A stretch of 64,000 nt of DNA from JAVJUV01 sp047314965 (GCF_047314965.1 NZ_JBLBVK010000030.1:1-64000); one strand, 5' to 3'. Counted from the first letter of the stretch, positions 6,990 through 15,546 are shown. A program made the numbers and translations. The notes: generated by a model from the letters alone, not told the origin.

Positions 6990-9219
6990 TGGAGTGAAGA
7001 AGAGCGAATTCAGCATCGTCGGCACCCGGACCCGGCGTCCCGACGGTATCGAGAAAGTCACCGGCAAGGCGCAGTACGGTGCCGACATGAGCGCGCCGGG
7101 CATGCTGCACGGCATGATCCTGCGCAGCCCGCACGCCCATGCCCGCATCCGGTCGATCGATGTCTCCGGCGCCTTGGCCATGCCGGGGGTCAAGGCCGTG
7201 GTCACCCAGGCCGACCTGCCGGATACCGGCGACCAGAGCCTTCGCGACGTGCGCGAGAACGTCCTCGCGGGTGAGAAGGCGCTCTATGACGGACATGCCG
7301 TCGCCGCCGTCGCCGCGACCTCGCCCCGCGCTGCCCTCGCTGCGCTGGAAAAGATCGTCGTGGATTACGAAGTGCTGCCCCATGTCACCGACGTCGACGA
7401 GGCGATGAAGCCCGGCGCGCCGATCGTTCAGGCCGGGCGCGCCGATGAGTCCGTTCCCGAAGGTTTCTCGGAAAACGTGACGGGTCACTGGGAGTTCGGC
7501 CACGGCGATGTAGACGCCGGGCTTGCCAAGGCCGATGAGGTGGTCAAGCGCAGCTTCCGCACCGCGGCCACCCACCAGGGATATATCGAACCGCACGCGT
7601 GCCTCGGCCTGCTGAACGCCGAGGGCAAGGGCGAGCTCTGGTGCTGCACCCAGGGCCAGTACCACGTCCGTTCGGTCTGCGCCGGCCTCTTTGGCATCGA
7701 CGAAGCCCAGCTTCGCGTGACGCCTTCCGAGATCGGTGGTGGCTTCGGCGGCAAAACGACCGTGTTCATCGAGCCCGTCGCGCTAGCGCTGTCCCGGAAG
7801 TCGGGCCGCCCGGTCAAGATCGTGATGAGCCGCGAAGAGGTGTTCCGTGCGACCGGCCCGACCTGCTCGTCCTCGATCGACGTCGAGATCGGCATGACCA
7901 GGGACGGCCGTATAACCGCGGGCCGCGCTTATCTGCGTCTCCAGGGGGGCGCATTCCCCTGCGAGACAGCCTACATGGCCGCTCAGGCGGCCTTTGCGGC
8001 CTACGATCTCCAGGCGGTGCGAACCTATGGCTACAACGCCATGACCAACCGTCCGAAAGAAGCGGCATATCGCGCGCCCGGCGCGCCGATGGCGGTCTAC
8101 GCGATCGAAAGCGTGGTGGACGAACTCTGCCAGAAGCTTGATCTCGACCCGCTCGAGGTTCGGCTGAAGAACGCGGCGAAGAAGGGAACACTGTCCTCCT
8201 ACGGACCGACATTCAACGATATCGGCCTGACCGCCACGCTGGAAGCGGCCAAGGCGCACCCGCATTATTCCGCGCCTCTCGGTCCGAACCAGTCGCGCGG
8301 GATTTCCTGCGGCTTCTGGTTCAATTTTGGTGGCAATGCCTCCGTTTCGCTGGCCGTCGATCCCGACGGCACGGTCAGCGTGACCGAGGGCAACCCCGAC
8401 ATCGGCGGATCGCGGGCGTCGATCTCGATGATGGCGGCCGAGGAATTGGGCATCCCGTACGAAAAGGTCCGCACCATCGTGGCCGACACCGCGTCGCTCG
8501 GTTACAATGACACCACCGACGGCAGCCGGGTGACCTTCATGGTGGGCCTCGCGACCATCGAGGCGGCGCGCGCCGCGAAGGCCGAGATGTGCCGGCGGGT
8601 CGCCAAGCTCTGGGACCTCGAGGAAGACGCGGTGCGGTGGGAAGACGGCGCGGTTCATCCGGCCGGGCCCAACGCCGGAAAGCACCCGCCCATGACGCTG
8701 GCCGAGATCGCCGCCATCGCCGGAAACACCGGGGGGCCGATCGCCGGTCATCACGAGGTCAATGCGGAAGGCGCGGGCGTCAGCTTCGGCGTCCACATCT
8801 GCGATCTCGAGGTGGACAAGGAAACCGGCGCGACCAAGATCGTCCGCTACACCGTGTTCCAGGACGCCGGCAAGGCGGTTCATCCCGACTATGTCGAAGG
8901 CCAGATGCAGGGCGGTGCCGCGCAAGGTATCGGCTGGGCGCTGAACGAGGAATACATCTACGGAGAGGACGGGCGCCTTCAGAACCCGGGTTTCCTCGAT
9001 TACCGGATTCCCGTCGCGTCCGACCTTCCGGCCATCGACACCGTCATTCTCGAAATCCCGAACCCCGGCCATCCCTACGGCGTCCGGGGCGTGGGCGAGA
9101 CCTCGATCGTTCCGCCGCTTGCGGCGATCTCGAACGCGGTCTCACGCTCGATCGGGGTCCGGATGTCGCAGACTCCAATGTCGCCGCCGCGAATCCTGGC
9201 GGCGCTCAAGGGGCGGTAA
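6979..9219 (+). CDS. Molybdenum hydroxylase large (molybdopterin-binding) subunit
   Basis: This 746-residue catalytic subunit belongs to the xanthine dehydrogenase/aldehyde oxidase family, which hydroxylates aldehydes or aromatic N-heterocycles using water. Cofactor motifs are GGGFGGK (about 253), AYRAPGAP (about 363), and GVGETS near the C-terminus (about 704), whose glutamate is the expected catalytic base. Its length matches CoxL-like subunits. Neighbouring uptake, FAH hydrolase and GntR genes suggest oxidation of an imported ring compound, but sequence alone does not give the substrate. It overlaps the next gene by one base. Confidence 0.93.
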   Translation: MAYDGVKKSEFSIVGTRTRRPDGIEKVTGKAQYGADMSAPGMLHGMILRSPHAHARIRSIDVSGALAMPGVKAVVTQADLPDTGDQSLRDVRENVLAGEKALYDGHAVAAVAATSPRAALAALEKIVVDYEVLPHVTDVDEAMKPGAPIVQAGRADESVPEGFSENVTGHWEFGHGDVDAGLAKADEVVKRSFRTAATHQGYIEPHACLGLLNAEGKGELWCCTQGQYHVRSVCAGLFGIDEAQLRVTPSEIGGGFGGKTTVFIEPVALALSRKSGRPVKIVMSREEVFRATGPTCSSSIDVEIGMTRDGRITAGRAYLRLQGGAFPCETAYMAAQAAFAAYDLQAVRTYGYNAMTNRPKEAAYRAPGAPMAVYAIESVVDELCQKLDLDPLEVRLKNAAKKGTLSSYGPTFNDIGLTATLEAAKAHPHYSAPLGPNQSRGISCGFWFNFGGNASVSLAVDPDGTVSVTEGNPDIGGSRASISMMAAEELGIPYEKVRTIVADTASLGYNDTTDGSRVTFMVGLATIEAARAAKAEMCRRVAKLWDLEEDAVRWEDGAVHPAGPNAGKHPPMTLAEIAAIAGNTGGPIAGHHEVNAEGAGVSFGVHICDLEVDKETGATKIVRYTVFQDAGKAVHPDYVEGQMQGGAAQGIGWALNEEYIYGEDGRLQNPGFLDYRIPVASDLPAIDTVILEIPNPGHPYGVRGVGETSIVPPLAAISNAVSRSIGVRMSQTPMSPPRILAALKGR

Positions 9220-9464
9220 TGGTCCGGGTCAAGCTCTGGGGTTCCCTGCGGTCGCTTGCGGGCGACCGCGAGGTTCTCGAGGTCGAGGCCCGGACGCTGA
9301 AAGAGGCCATCGACGCGATCCTCGAAGAGGTGCCCGCGCTGGAACCCCAGATCAAGCGGGGCATCTCCTTTTCCGTGGACGGGCTCATATATCGCGACTC
9401 CTGGTTCGTTCCGATCGATGAGGCCAAGGAAATCGTGATGATGCCGCGGATGGTGGGGGGATAG
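9219..9464 (+). CDS. MoaD/ThiS-like ubiquitin-fold protein with C-terminal Gly-Gly
   Basis: This 81-residue protein starts at the ATG in a TAATG overlap with the large-subunit stop. It reads MVRVKLWGSLRSLAGDREVL, then EARTLKEAIDAIL, and ends RMVGG. The beta-grasp pattern and terminal Gly-Gly match MoaD/ThiS sulfur carriers, whose C-terminus is adenylated and thiocarboxylated. Its tight coupling to a molybdenum hydroxylase suggests a role in maturing that enzyme's molybdopterin or supplying its terminal sulfur. A dedicated MoaD-like partner is inference. A longer frame reaching back to 8589 is only the shadow of the large-subunit gene. Confidence 0.8.
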   Translation: MVRVKLWGSLRSLAGDREVLEVEARTLKEAIDAILEEVPALEPQIKRGISFSVDGLIYRDSWFVPIDEAKEIVMMPRMVGG

Positions 9465-9590
9465 GGCGCGCGTTTGCCGCGCTGAACCCGGATCATTCGG
9501 TTCCCCGCAGGACGCCCCACTCATCATTTCGGAAACACAGGCAAATCCCGGTTGCCCCGGTCGCCGGGGCTGCCGCGCCCGGTCTGTTGT

Positions 9591-10565
9591 TCAATACAGC
9601 CCGGCGACCTTCGCCCTTAGCTGGACAAGGGCAAGAACCGTGTCGATGGCGGGGGTAGGCGTGTCGGTGACGCGGCCCAGTTCCTGAACCGAGCCGACCA
9701 GCGCGTCGATCTCCATCGGGCGGCCGGCGTCCAGATCCTGCAGCATCGAGGTCCGGTGCGCGCCCACCGCTGCGCCGCCCTCGATCCGGCGGTCCACATC
9801 GATCGGGAACTTGACGCCCAGTTTCTCGGCGATCTCCTGCGCCTCCAGCATCATCGCCCGCGCCACACCCCGCGTGCCCGGATCGGTGCAAAGTACGTCC
9901 AACGTCGCGTGCGTCAGCGCGCTGATCGGATTGAATGACAGGTTGCCCCAAAGCTTGACCCAGATCTCGTCGCGAAGCCTCGGACGCACCGGAGCCTTCA
10001 GCCCGGCCGCGCTCAGCGCTTCGCTCAGGCGAAGCGCGCGTTCCGATTTCGACCCGTCGGGCTCGCCCAGTGAAAAACGGTTGCCCTCGATATGCTTGAC
10101 CACGCCCGGTTCGATCACCTCGGCCGCCGGGTACACGACGCAGCCCAGCACCCGGTCGGGACCGAAACCGTTCCACTGCGCGTCGCCCGGATCGACGCTG
10201 GCCAGCCGCGTGCCTTCGAGAGGCCCGCCGATCTTGTGGAAATACCACCAGGGCACGCCGTTCACGCCCGAGACGATGGTCGTCTCCGGCCCGATCAGCG
10301 GCTGCATCTTCGGCACGACGGGCGGCACCGAGTGCGCTTTCAGCGTGACGATGACGTAATCCTGAGGTCCGAGATCTGCGGCATTGTCCGAGGCTGTGAC
10401 AGGCACGTTCGTCGTGCCGTCCTCCTCGATCAGGGTCAGCCCGTTCGCGCGCATCGCCGCCAGGTGCGGGCCGCGTGCAACAAGGCTCACCTCGGCTCCG
10501 GCCCCGGCCAGCTTCGCGCCCATGTAGCCCCCGATCGCGCCCGCGCCGAATATGCAGATTTTCAT
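9591..10565 (-). CDS. Ketopantoate reductase (PanE/ApbA) family protein
   Basis: This 324-residue protein has an N-terminal Rossmann motif GAGAIGGYMGA for NADP(H) and the PanE catalytic region DEIWVKLWGNLSFNPISAL, containing the conserved lysine and asparagine. PanE reduces 2-dehydropantoate to pantoate, but many members of this family act on other 2-keto acids. The gene converges on the hydroxylase operon and is divergent from the LacI regulator, whose candidate operators lie between them. It may therefore belong to the sugar-acid regulon rather than to pantothenate synthesis. Confidence 0.82.
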   Translation of the reverse strand: MKICIFGAGAIGGYMGAKLAGAGAEVSLVARGPHLAAMRANGLTLIEEDGTTNVPVTASDNAADLGPQDYVIVTLKAHSVPPVVPKMQPLIGPETTIVSGVNGVPWWYFHKIGGPLEGTRLASVDPGDAQWNGFGPDRVLGCVVYPAAEVIEPGVVKHIEGNRFSLGEPDGSKSERALRLSEALSAAGLKAPVRPRLRDEIWVKLWGNLSFNPISALTHATLDVLCTDPGTRGVARAMMLEAQEIAEKLGVKFPIDVDRRIEGGAAVGAHRTSMLQDLDAGRPMEIDALVGSVQELGRVTDTPTPAIDTVLALVQLRAKVAGLY

Positions 10566-10625
10566 TGAATTCTTACCTCCTCAGGAGGCGCAAACCTCCT
10601 ACAAACCGCTCTTCTTCGCAAGGCT

Positions 10626-10677
10626 TTAGCGCTCCGGACAGGCGATTTGATTGACGTACCTCAACTTTGAGCGCTAA
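10626..10677. promoter_or_regulatory. Inverted repeat TTAGCGCTC ... GAGCGCTAA in panE-like/lacI-like intergenic region
   Basis: Two 9-bp arms (10626-10634 and 10669-10677) are exact reverse complements. Each contains the self-palindrome AGCGCT. They flank the CGTACCTCAA operator-like site symmetrically. LacI-family operators often carry such CG-centred palindromes, so these could be additional or alternative operator half sites. Confidence 0.45.
10647..10664 (+). promoter_or_regulatory. Operator-like site, copy 1 (TTGATTGACGTACCTCAA)
   Basis: This 18-mer matches the near-perfect palindrome at 14118-14135 at 15 of 18 positions. It sits in the promoter region of the LacI-family gene. Sharing the site between the regulator promoter and the transporter promoter suggests autoregulation plus control of the transport operon. 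Confidence 0.6.
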
Positions 10678-10698
10678 CGTCGATTTCGGGAGGATGAC

Positions 10699-11727
10699 GT
10701 GGGAAAGCCGACTGTCCATGACATTGCGAAAGAGGCAGGCGTCAGCCTTGCCACGGTCGATCGCGTTCTGAACTCTCGGCCGGGCGTGCGAGAGAAGACG
10801 GTCGACCGCGTGCGCGAGGCCGTGGAACGTCTTGGCTATGTCCGCGACATCAACGCCGCCAACCTCGCGCGCCAGCGCCGCTACCGGTTCGTATTTCTAC
10901 TGCCCGAAGGGGAAAGCCAGTTTCTCGAGTCTCTCGAAGCCGCCGTCGACGAGGCCGGATCGGGTCTGATCGACTGGCGCTGCGAACTGGAAGTCATCCG
11001 CACCACGTTCCGCGATCCTCCCGCCCTGGCCGAGGTCGAGCGCAGGATCCTGCAGACCCAGACCGACGGCGTCGCGATCATGGGGCACGAAACCCCCTTG
11101 ATCCGCGACATGGTCGCGCGTCTCAAGGCGCGGGGCCTGACCGTCGTCGCCCTCGTCACGGACCAGCCGAACTCCGAACGCGATCACTTCATCGGGATCG
11201 ACAACATGGCGGCCGGCCGCACGGCCGGGGTGCTGATGGGGCGGTTTCTCGGTGGTCGGTCCGGACGTGTGGCGGTCATCGTGAACTCGACCCAATCGCG
11301 GGACATGGTCGATCGGCGCGCCGGTTTCGACGAGGTGATCGCCAGCCGTTTTCCGAACATTCTGGCGCTTCCCTCGCTCGAAGGCCGCGACGACCGCGAG
11401 CGTGTCGCCGCCGTGCTCGAAGCCTGCATCGACAGGCAGGGACCCCTGATCGGCATCTACTGTGCCGGCGCCGGAACCCGGGGCGTGACCAGGGTCATCG
11501 CCGAGCGCGGCCTCTCGGATCAGATCGTCGTCGTGGCGCACGAACTGACACCGCACTGCAGGCAGGCGCTCGAGGAGGGCACGGTGGACGTCGTGATCAC
11601 CCAGAACGTCGGGCACATCGTGCGCAGTGCCGTCCGCGTGCTGCGTGCCAAGTCGGACGAGGCCGAGATCAACGAAGGCCAGGAAAAGATCAGAATAGAA
11701 ATTGCAATCAAGGAAAACCTGTCCTGA
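10699..11727 (+). CDS. LacI-family transcriptional regulator of the carbohydrate module
   Basis: This 342-residue protein has the canonical LacI N-terminal HTH (PTVHDIAKEAGVSLATVDRV, residues 4-23) with hinge-helix LARQ. A periplasmic-binding-protein-type sensor domain follows (FLLPEGESQF, IDNMAAGRTAGVLMGRF, GIYCAGAGTRGV). The start is a GTG preceded by GGGAGGATGAC. It is first in an operon with a TIM-barrel isomerase and a Gfo/Idh/MocA oxidoreductase, so its effector is probably a sugar or polyol handled by this locus. Operator candidates are at 10647, 14086 and 14118. Confidence 0.9.
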   Translation: MGKPTVHDIAKEAGVSLATVDRVLNSRPGVREKTVDRVREAVERLGYVRDINAANLARQRRYRFVFLLPEGESQFLESLEAAVDEAGSGLIDWRCELEVIRTTFRDPPALAEVERRILQTQTDGVAIMGHETPLIRDMVARLKARGLTVVALVTDQPNSERDHFIGIDNMAAGRTAGVLMGRFLGGRSGRVAVIVNSTQSRDMVDRRAGFDEVIASRFPNILALPSLEGRDDRERVAAVLEACIDRQGPLIGIYCAGAGTRGVTRVIAERGLSDQIVVVAHELTPHCRQALEEGTVDVVITQNVGHIVRSAVRVLRAKSDEAEINEGQEKIRIEIAIKENLS

Positions 11728-11751
11728 ACGGACGGATTGGGAGGAGACATC

Positions 11752-12804
11752 ATGAAAACGATACAGGGCCCCGCGCTGTTTCTTGCGCAGTTCGCGGGCG
11801 ATGAGGCGCCGTTCAATTCCTGGGACGCCATCACGAAATGGGCCGCCGATTGCGGGTATCGCGGCGTTCAGGTGCCCAGTTGGGACGGCCGGTTGTTCGA
11901 TCTGGAAAAGGCCGCATCGTCAAAGGATTACTGCGACGAGTTCAAGGGGAAGGCGGCTGCGAACGGGATCGAGGTGACAGAACTTTCGACCCACCTCCAA
12001 GGCCAGCTGGTTGCGGTTCACCCGGCCTATGACGAGGCGTTCGACGGCTTTGCCGCACCCGAGGTGCGCGGCAACCCAAAGGCCCGGCAGGCCTGGGCGG
12101 TGGACCAGGTCAAGAAGGCGCTGACCGCCTCGCGGAACCTCGGACTCAACGCCCATGCCACGTTCTCGGGCGCTCTGGCCTGGCCCTATGTCTATCCGTG
12201 GCCCCAGCGTCCTGCGGGCCTGATCGAAACGGCCTTCGACGAACTGGCGGCGCGGTGGAAGCCGATCCTCGACCATGCCGAGGATTGCGGGGTGGATGTC
12301 TGCTACGAGATTCATCCGGGCGAGGATCTCCACGACGGTATCACCTACGAGATGTTCCTTGAGCGCACAGGCAACCACGCCCGCGCCTGCATGCTCTACG
12401 ATCCGTCGCACTACGTCCTGCAATGCCTTGATTACCTTGACAATATCGACATCTACCACGACCGGATCCGCATGTTCCACGTCAAGGACGCCGAGTTCAA
12501 TCCGACCGGCCGGCAGGGTGTCTACAGCGGCTACCAGTCCTGGGTGGAGCGGGCCGGACGATTCCGGTCGCTGGGCGATGGCCAGGTGGATTTCAGCGCG
12601 GTTTTCTCGAAGCTGACCCAGTACGATTTCGACGGTTGGGCCGTGGTCGAGTGGGAATGTGCGATGAAGCATCCCGAGGACGGCGCGCGCGAAGGGGCGC
12701 AGTTCGTCAAGGATCACATCATCCGCGTCACGGAAAAGGCTTTCGACGATTTCGCCGATGCCGGCACGGATGAGGCCGCGAACCGCCGGATGCTCGGTAT
12801 CTGA
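11752..12804 (+). CDS. Sugar phosphate isomerase/epimerase (xylose-isomerase-like TIM barrel)
   Basis: This 350-residue protein is of the AP endonuclease 2/xylose isomerase-like TIM-barrel family. Likely metal ligands are the Glu of CYEIHPGEDLHDG, the Asp/His of YDPSHYVLQ, the His of RMFHVKDAEF and the Glu of VVEWECAMK. Members isomerise or epimerise sugars and inositol derivatives, so the family does not give a substrate. The ATG at 11752 follows GGGAGGAG. It lies 24 bases after the regulator and before the dehydrogenase, a pairing common in sugar and polyol oxidation operons. Confidence 0.85.
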   Translation: MKTIQGPALFLAQFAGDEAPFNSWDAITKWAADCGYRGVQVPSWDGRLFDLEKAASSKDYCDEFKGKAAANGIEVTELSTHLQGQLVAVHPAYDEAFDGFAAPEVRGNPKARQAWAVDQVKKALTASRNLGLNAHATFSGALAWPYVYPWPQRPAGLIETAFDELAARWKPILDHAEDCGVDVCYEIHPGEDLHDGITYEMFLERTGNHARACMLYDPSHYVLQCLDYLDNIDIYHDRIRMFHVKDAEFNPTGRQGVYSGYQSWVERAGRFRSLGDGQVDFSAVFSKLTQYDFDGWAVVEWECAMKHPEDGAREGAQFVKDHIIRVTEKAFDDFADAGTDEAANRRMLGI

Positions 12805-12834
12805 GCAATCACAACGGATTAGGGAGACAAGCTC

Positions 12835-14010
12835 ATGCCAATCGATGGCACTTCAGAGGCCCGCGAGCCTCGCATCCGCCTCGGCATGGTCGGTGGCGGG
12901 CGCGACGCCTTCATAGGCGGCGTGCACCGCATCGCCAGCCGGATCGACGACGAATACGAACTGGTGGCCGGCTGCTTCAGTTCGACGCCCGAGAAAAGTC
13001 AGGCCTCGGGCCGCGATCTGGGGCTCGACCCGTCCCGAGTCTATGACAACTTCGCCGAGATGGCGAAGCGCGAGGCCCGGCTGAAGACGGGGATAGACGC
13101 CGTCGCGATCGTCACGCCGAACCACATGCACTATCCTGTTGCGCGCGAATTCCTCAAGCGCGGCATTCACGTCATCTGCGACAAGCCTCTGACCGCCTCG
13201 CTGACCGAGGCGAAGCGAATGGTACAGGCGGCCGAAAGCTCCGGCGCGCTGTTCATCCTGACCCACAACTACACCGGGTACCCGATGGTGCGTCAGGCGC
13301 GCGAGATGGTGGCGTCGGGCGAGTTGGGCGAGATCCGCGTGGTCAACGTCGAATATGCGCAGGACTGGCTGACCGAGGATCTCGAATCCACCGGGCAGAA
13401 GCAGGCAGGCTGGCGCACCGATCCGGCCCGGTCCGGGGCGGGCGGATCGACCGGCGATATCGGGACCCATGCCTTCAACCTTGCTTCCTTCGTCACAGGT
13501 CTGACCCTCTCCGAGCTCTCGGCCGATCTGCAATCCTTCGTCGAGGGGCGGCGGGTGGATGACAACGGCCATGTCCTGATGCGCTTCGACGGCGGCGCGC
13601 GCGGGATGCTCTGGTGCAGCCAGGTCGCGCCGGGCAACGAGAACGCGCTCCGGCTCCGGGTCTATGGCACCAAGGGTGGCCTGGAGTGGGCGCAGGAGGA
13701 TCCGAACTATCTCTGGTTCACGCCCTTCGGTCAGCCCAAGCGGCTGATCACTCGGGGCGGCGCTGGTTCAGGCGGGGCCGCGGGACGTGTCAGCCGTATC
13801 CCTCCGGGGCATCCGGAAGGGTATCTCGAGGGCTTCGCCAATATCTACACCGAAGCGGCCCGCGCGATTCGCGCCGCGAAGGCGGGAGAGGGCGCGCCGG
13901 AGGGCGTGGTTTATCCTTCGGTGCAGGACGGGTTCAAAGGTGTGGCTTTCGTGGATGCCTGTGTGCGCTCGTCCAAGCGCAACGGGGCGTGGGTCTCGCC
14001 GGTCAAATAG
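12835..14010 (+). CDS. Gfo/Idh/MocA-family NAD(P)-dependent oxidoreductase
   Basis: This 391-residue enzyme has an N-terminal Rossmann nucleotide-binding site (LGMVGGGRDAFIGGVHR). The conserved lysine lies in CDKPLTASLTEA, a variant of the EKP motif, and the catalytic region is GGSTGDIGTHAFNL. Family members oxidise cyclic polyols or sugars using NAD(P). It follows the isomerase by 30 bases with AGGGAG before the ATG and ends before a strong terminator. The substrate is probably a derivative of the sugar imported by the downstream transporter. Confidence 0.88.
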   Translation: MPIDGTSEAREPRIRLGMVGGGRDAFIGGVHRIASRIDDEYELVAGCFSSTPEKSQASGRDLGLDPSRVYDNFAEMAKREARLKTGIDAVAIVTPNHMHYPVAREFLKRGIHVICDKPLTASLTEAKRMVQAAESSGALFILTHNYTGYPMVRQAREMVASGELGEIRVVNVEYAQDWLTEDLESTGQKQAGWRTDPARSGAGGSTGDIGTHAFNLASFVTGLTLSELSADLQSFVEGRRVDDNGHVLMRFDGGARGMLWCSQVAPGNENALRLRVYGTKGGLEWAQEDPNYLWFTPFGQPKRLITRGGAGSGGAAGRVSRIPPGHPEGYLEGFANIYTEAARAIRAAKAGEGAPEGVVYPSVQDGFKGVAFVDACVRSSKRNGAWVSPVK

Positions 14011-14033
14011 AAACTATGGATTTCAGATGCTTA

Positions 14034-14067
14034 GGCCCGCGCTCTTGGCGTGGGCCTTTCGCTTTTT
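14034..14067 (+). terminator. Intrinsic terminator after LacI-isomerase-dehydrogenase operon
   Basis: GGCCCGCGC and GCGTGGGCC form a 9-bp stem with one wobble and a 5-nt loop, followed by TTTCGCTTTTT. It separates the regulator operon from the transporter operon, whose operator-like sites begin at 14086. Confidence 0.8.
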
Positions 14068-14085
14068 CCATGTTGGAGAATAATT

Positions 14086-14103
14086 TTGAAGGGCGTACCT
14101 CAG
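14086..14103 (+). promoter_or_regulatory. Operator-like site, copy 2 (TTGAAGGGCGTACCTCAG)
   Basis: It matches copy 3 at 14 of 18 positions, with CGTACCTCA fully conserved. Its centre is 32 bases from that of copy 3, close to three helical turns, so two bound dimers would face the same side of the DNA upstream of the transporter operon. Confidence 0.55.
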
Positions 14104-14117
14104 AAATTTCTGTTGAT

Positions 14118-14135
14118 TTGAGGAACGTACCTCAA
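14118..14135 (+). promoter_or_regulatory. Operator-like palindrome, copy 3 (TTGAGGAACGTACCTCAA)
   Basis: This 18-bp palindrome has one mismatched pair around a central ACGT. It lies 75 bases before the binding-protein ATG. It is the best copy of a motif also found upstream of the LacI gene and is likely that regulator's operator. Confidence 0.65.
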
Positions 14136-14209
14136 CTACGCTTCCAACGAGGCCCGCGCGACCGGCATTCTTCGGCGGAGTCGGGTCCGATGACATGGGA
14201 GGTAAATTC

Positions 14210-15529
14210 ATGAAGACCACCAGACTGCTCGCCGCGGCCGCGGTGGCAGCTGCCGCCAGTGCCGCTGCTTCGTCCGCCAAGGCTGAAGATCTGACGCTTT
14301 GCTGGGCCGCATGGGACCCTGCGAACGCACTTGTCGAACTGTCCAAGGAATTCGAGGCCCAATCCGGCCACTCGATGAATTTCGAATTCGTACCCTGGCC
14401 CAACTTCGCCGACCGTATGCTGAACGAGCTGAACTCGGGCGGCAAGCTCTGCGACCTGCTGATCGGCGACAGCCAGTGGATCGGGGGCGGTGCCGAGAAC
14501 GGCCACTACGTCAAGCTGAACGATTTCTTCGACGCCGAAGGCATCTCCATGGATGATTTCGCCCCGGCGACGGTTTATGCCTATTCGACCTGGCCCAAGG
14601 GCACCCCGAACTACTATGCGCTGCCCGCGATGGGCGACGCCAATGGCTGGTTCTATCGCAAGGACTGGTTCACGAACCCCGACATCATGGCCGCCTACAA
14701 GGCCGAGACGGGCAAGGACCTGGCCGAACCGACCTCGCAGAAGGAACTCATGGAGATCGCCAAGTTCTTCCAGGGCCGCGAGATCGACGGACAGACCCGC
14801 TACGGCGTCTCGATCTTCACCGAACGCGGATCGGAAGGCATCACCATGGGCGCGACCGGCGCGCTCTATGCCTGGGGCTTCAAGTACGAGAACGAGCCGG
14901 GCAGCTACGACATGGCGGGCGCGGTAAACTCGCCTGAGGCCGTCGAAGCGCTCGAATTCTACAAGGAGCTCTACGAGTGCTGCACGCCGCCGGGCTACAC
15001 CGACGCCTACATGGAACAGTCGCTCGACGCGTTCAAATCCGGCCAGGTGGCAATGGCGATGAACTGGTTCGCCTTCTTCCCGGGTCTTTATGCCGATCCG
15101 AACACCGGCGGCGACAAGATCGACTTCTTCGTGAACCCGCCGCAGAACATTGCCGCGTCCACGCTGGGCGGGCAGGGTATCTCGGTTGTCGCCTACTCGG
15201 AAAAGCAGGACGCAGCGCTTGAGTACATCAAGTGGTTCGCCCAGCCTGATGTCCAGGCCAAGTGGTGGGAACTGGGCGGCTACTCGGCGCACAACTCGGT
15301 GCTTCAGGGGCCGACCTTCAAGGACTCGGCGCCCTTCGCCGGAGACTTCCTTGTCGCCATGGATGGCGTGCAGGACTTCTGGCAGGAGCCGGCCTATGCC
15401 GAACTGCTCCTCGCGATGCAGAAGCGGCTGCACGACTACATCGTGGCCGACCAGGGCACCGCTCAGGAAGCCCTCGACAAGTTGATCGAAGACTGGACCG
15501 AAGTCTTCGAGGACGAAGGCAAGCTCTAA
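14210..15529 (+). CDS. ABC sugar transporter extracellular solute-binding protein (family 1)
   Basis: This 439-residue protein has an Ala-rich signal peptide of about 28 residues ending SSAKA, then EDLTLCWAAWDPANALVELS. It shows the family 1 solute-binding pattern: GKLCDLLIGDSQWIGGG, FYRKDWFTNP, and a late QPDVQAKWWELGGYSAHNS. Family 1 proteins bind sugars, polyols or glycerol derivatives. The ATG at 14210 follows GGGAGG. It is the first gene of a long operon regulated from the palindromes at 14086-14135 and is followed by a hairpin. Confidence 0.9.
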   Translation: MKTTRLLAAAAVAAAASAAASSAKAEDLTLCWAAWDPANALVELSKEFEAQSGHSMNFEFVPWPNFADRMLNELNSGGKLCDLLIGDSQWIGGGAENGHYVKLNDFFDAEGISMDDFAPATVYAYSTWPKGTPNYYALPAMGDANGWFYRKDWFTNPDIMAAYKAETGKDLAEPTSQKELMEIAKFFQGREIDGQTRYGVSIFTERGSEGITMGATGALYAWGFKYENEPGSYDMAGAVNSPEAVEALEFYKELYECCTPPGYTDAYMEQSLDAFKSGQVAMAMNWFAFFPGLYADPNTGGDKIDFFVNPPQNIAASTLGGQGISVVAYSEKQDAALEYIKWFAQPDVQAKWWELGGYSAHNSVLQGPTFKDSAPFAGDFLVAMDGVQDFWQEPAYAELLLAMQKRLHDYIVADQGTAQEALDKLIEDWTEVFEDEGKL

Positions 15530-15546
15530 GCTTCCTCCCGAGCGAC

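Noticed and set aside
8589..9218. N-terminal extension of the MoaD-like frame
   Set aside because: The extension lies wholly in the large-subunit gene in another frame and is Arg-rich noise; the ATG at 9219 makes the right-sized protein.
9554..9570. Hairpin GCCCCGG-TCG-CCGGGGC as terminator between convergent genes
   Set aside because: The stem is only 7 bp and no T-tract follows on either strand; evidence is too weak.
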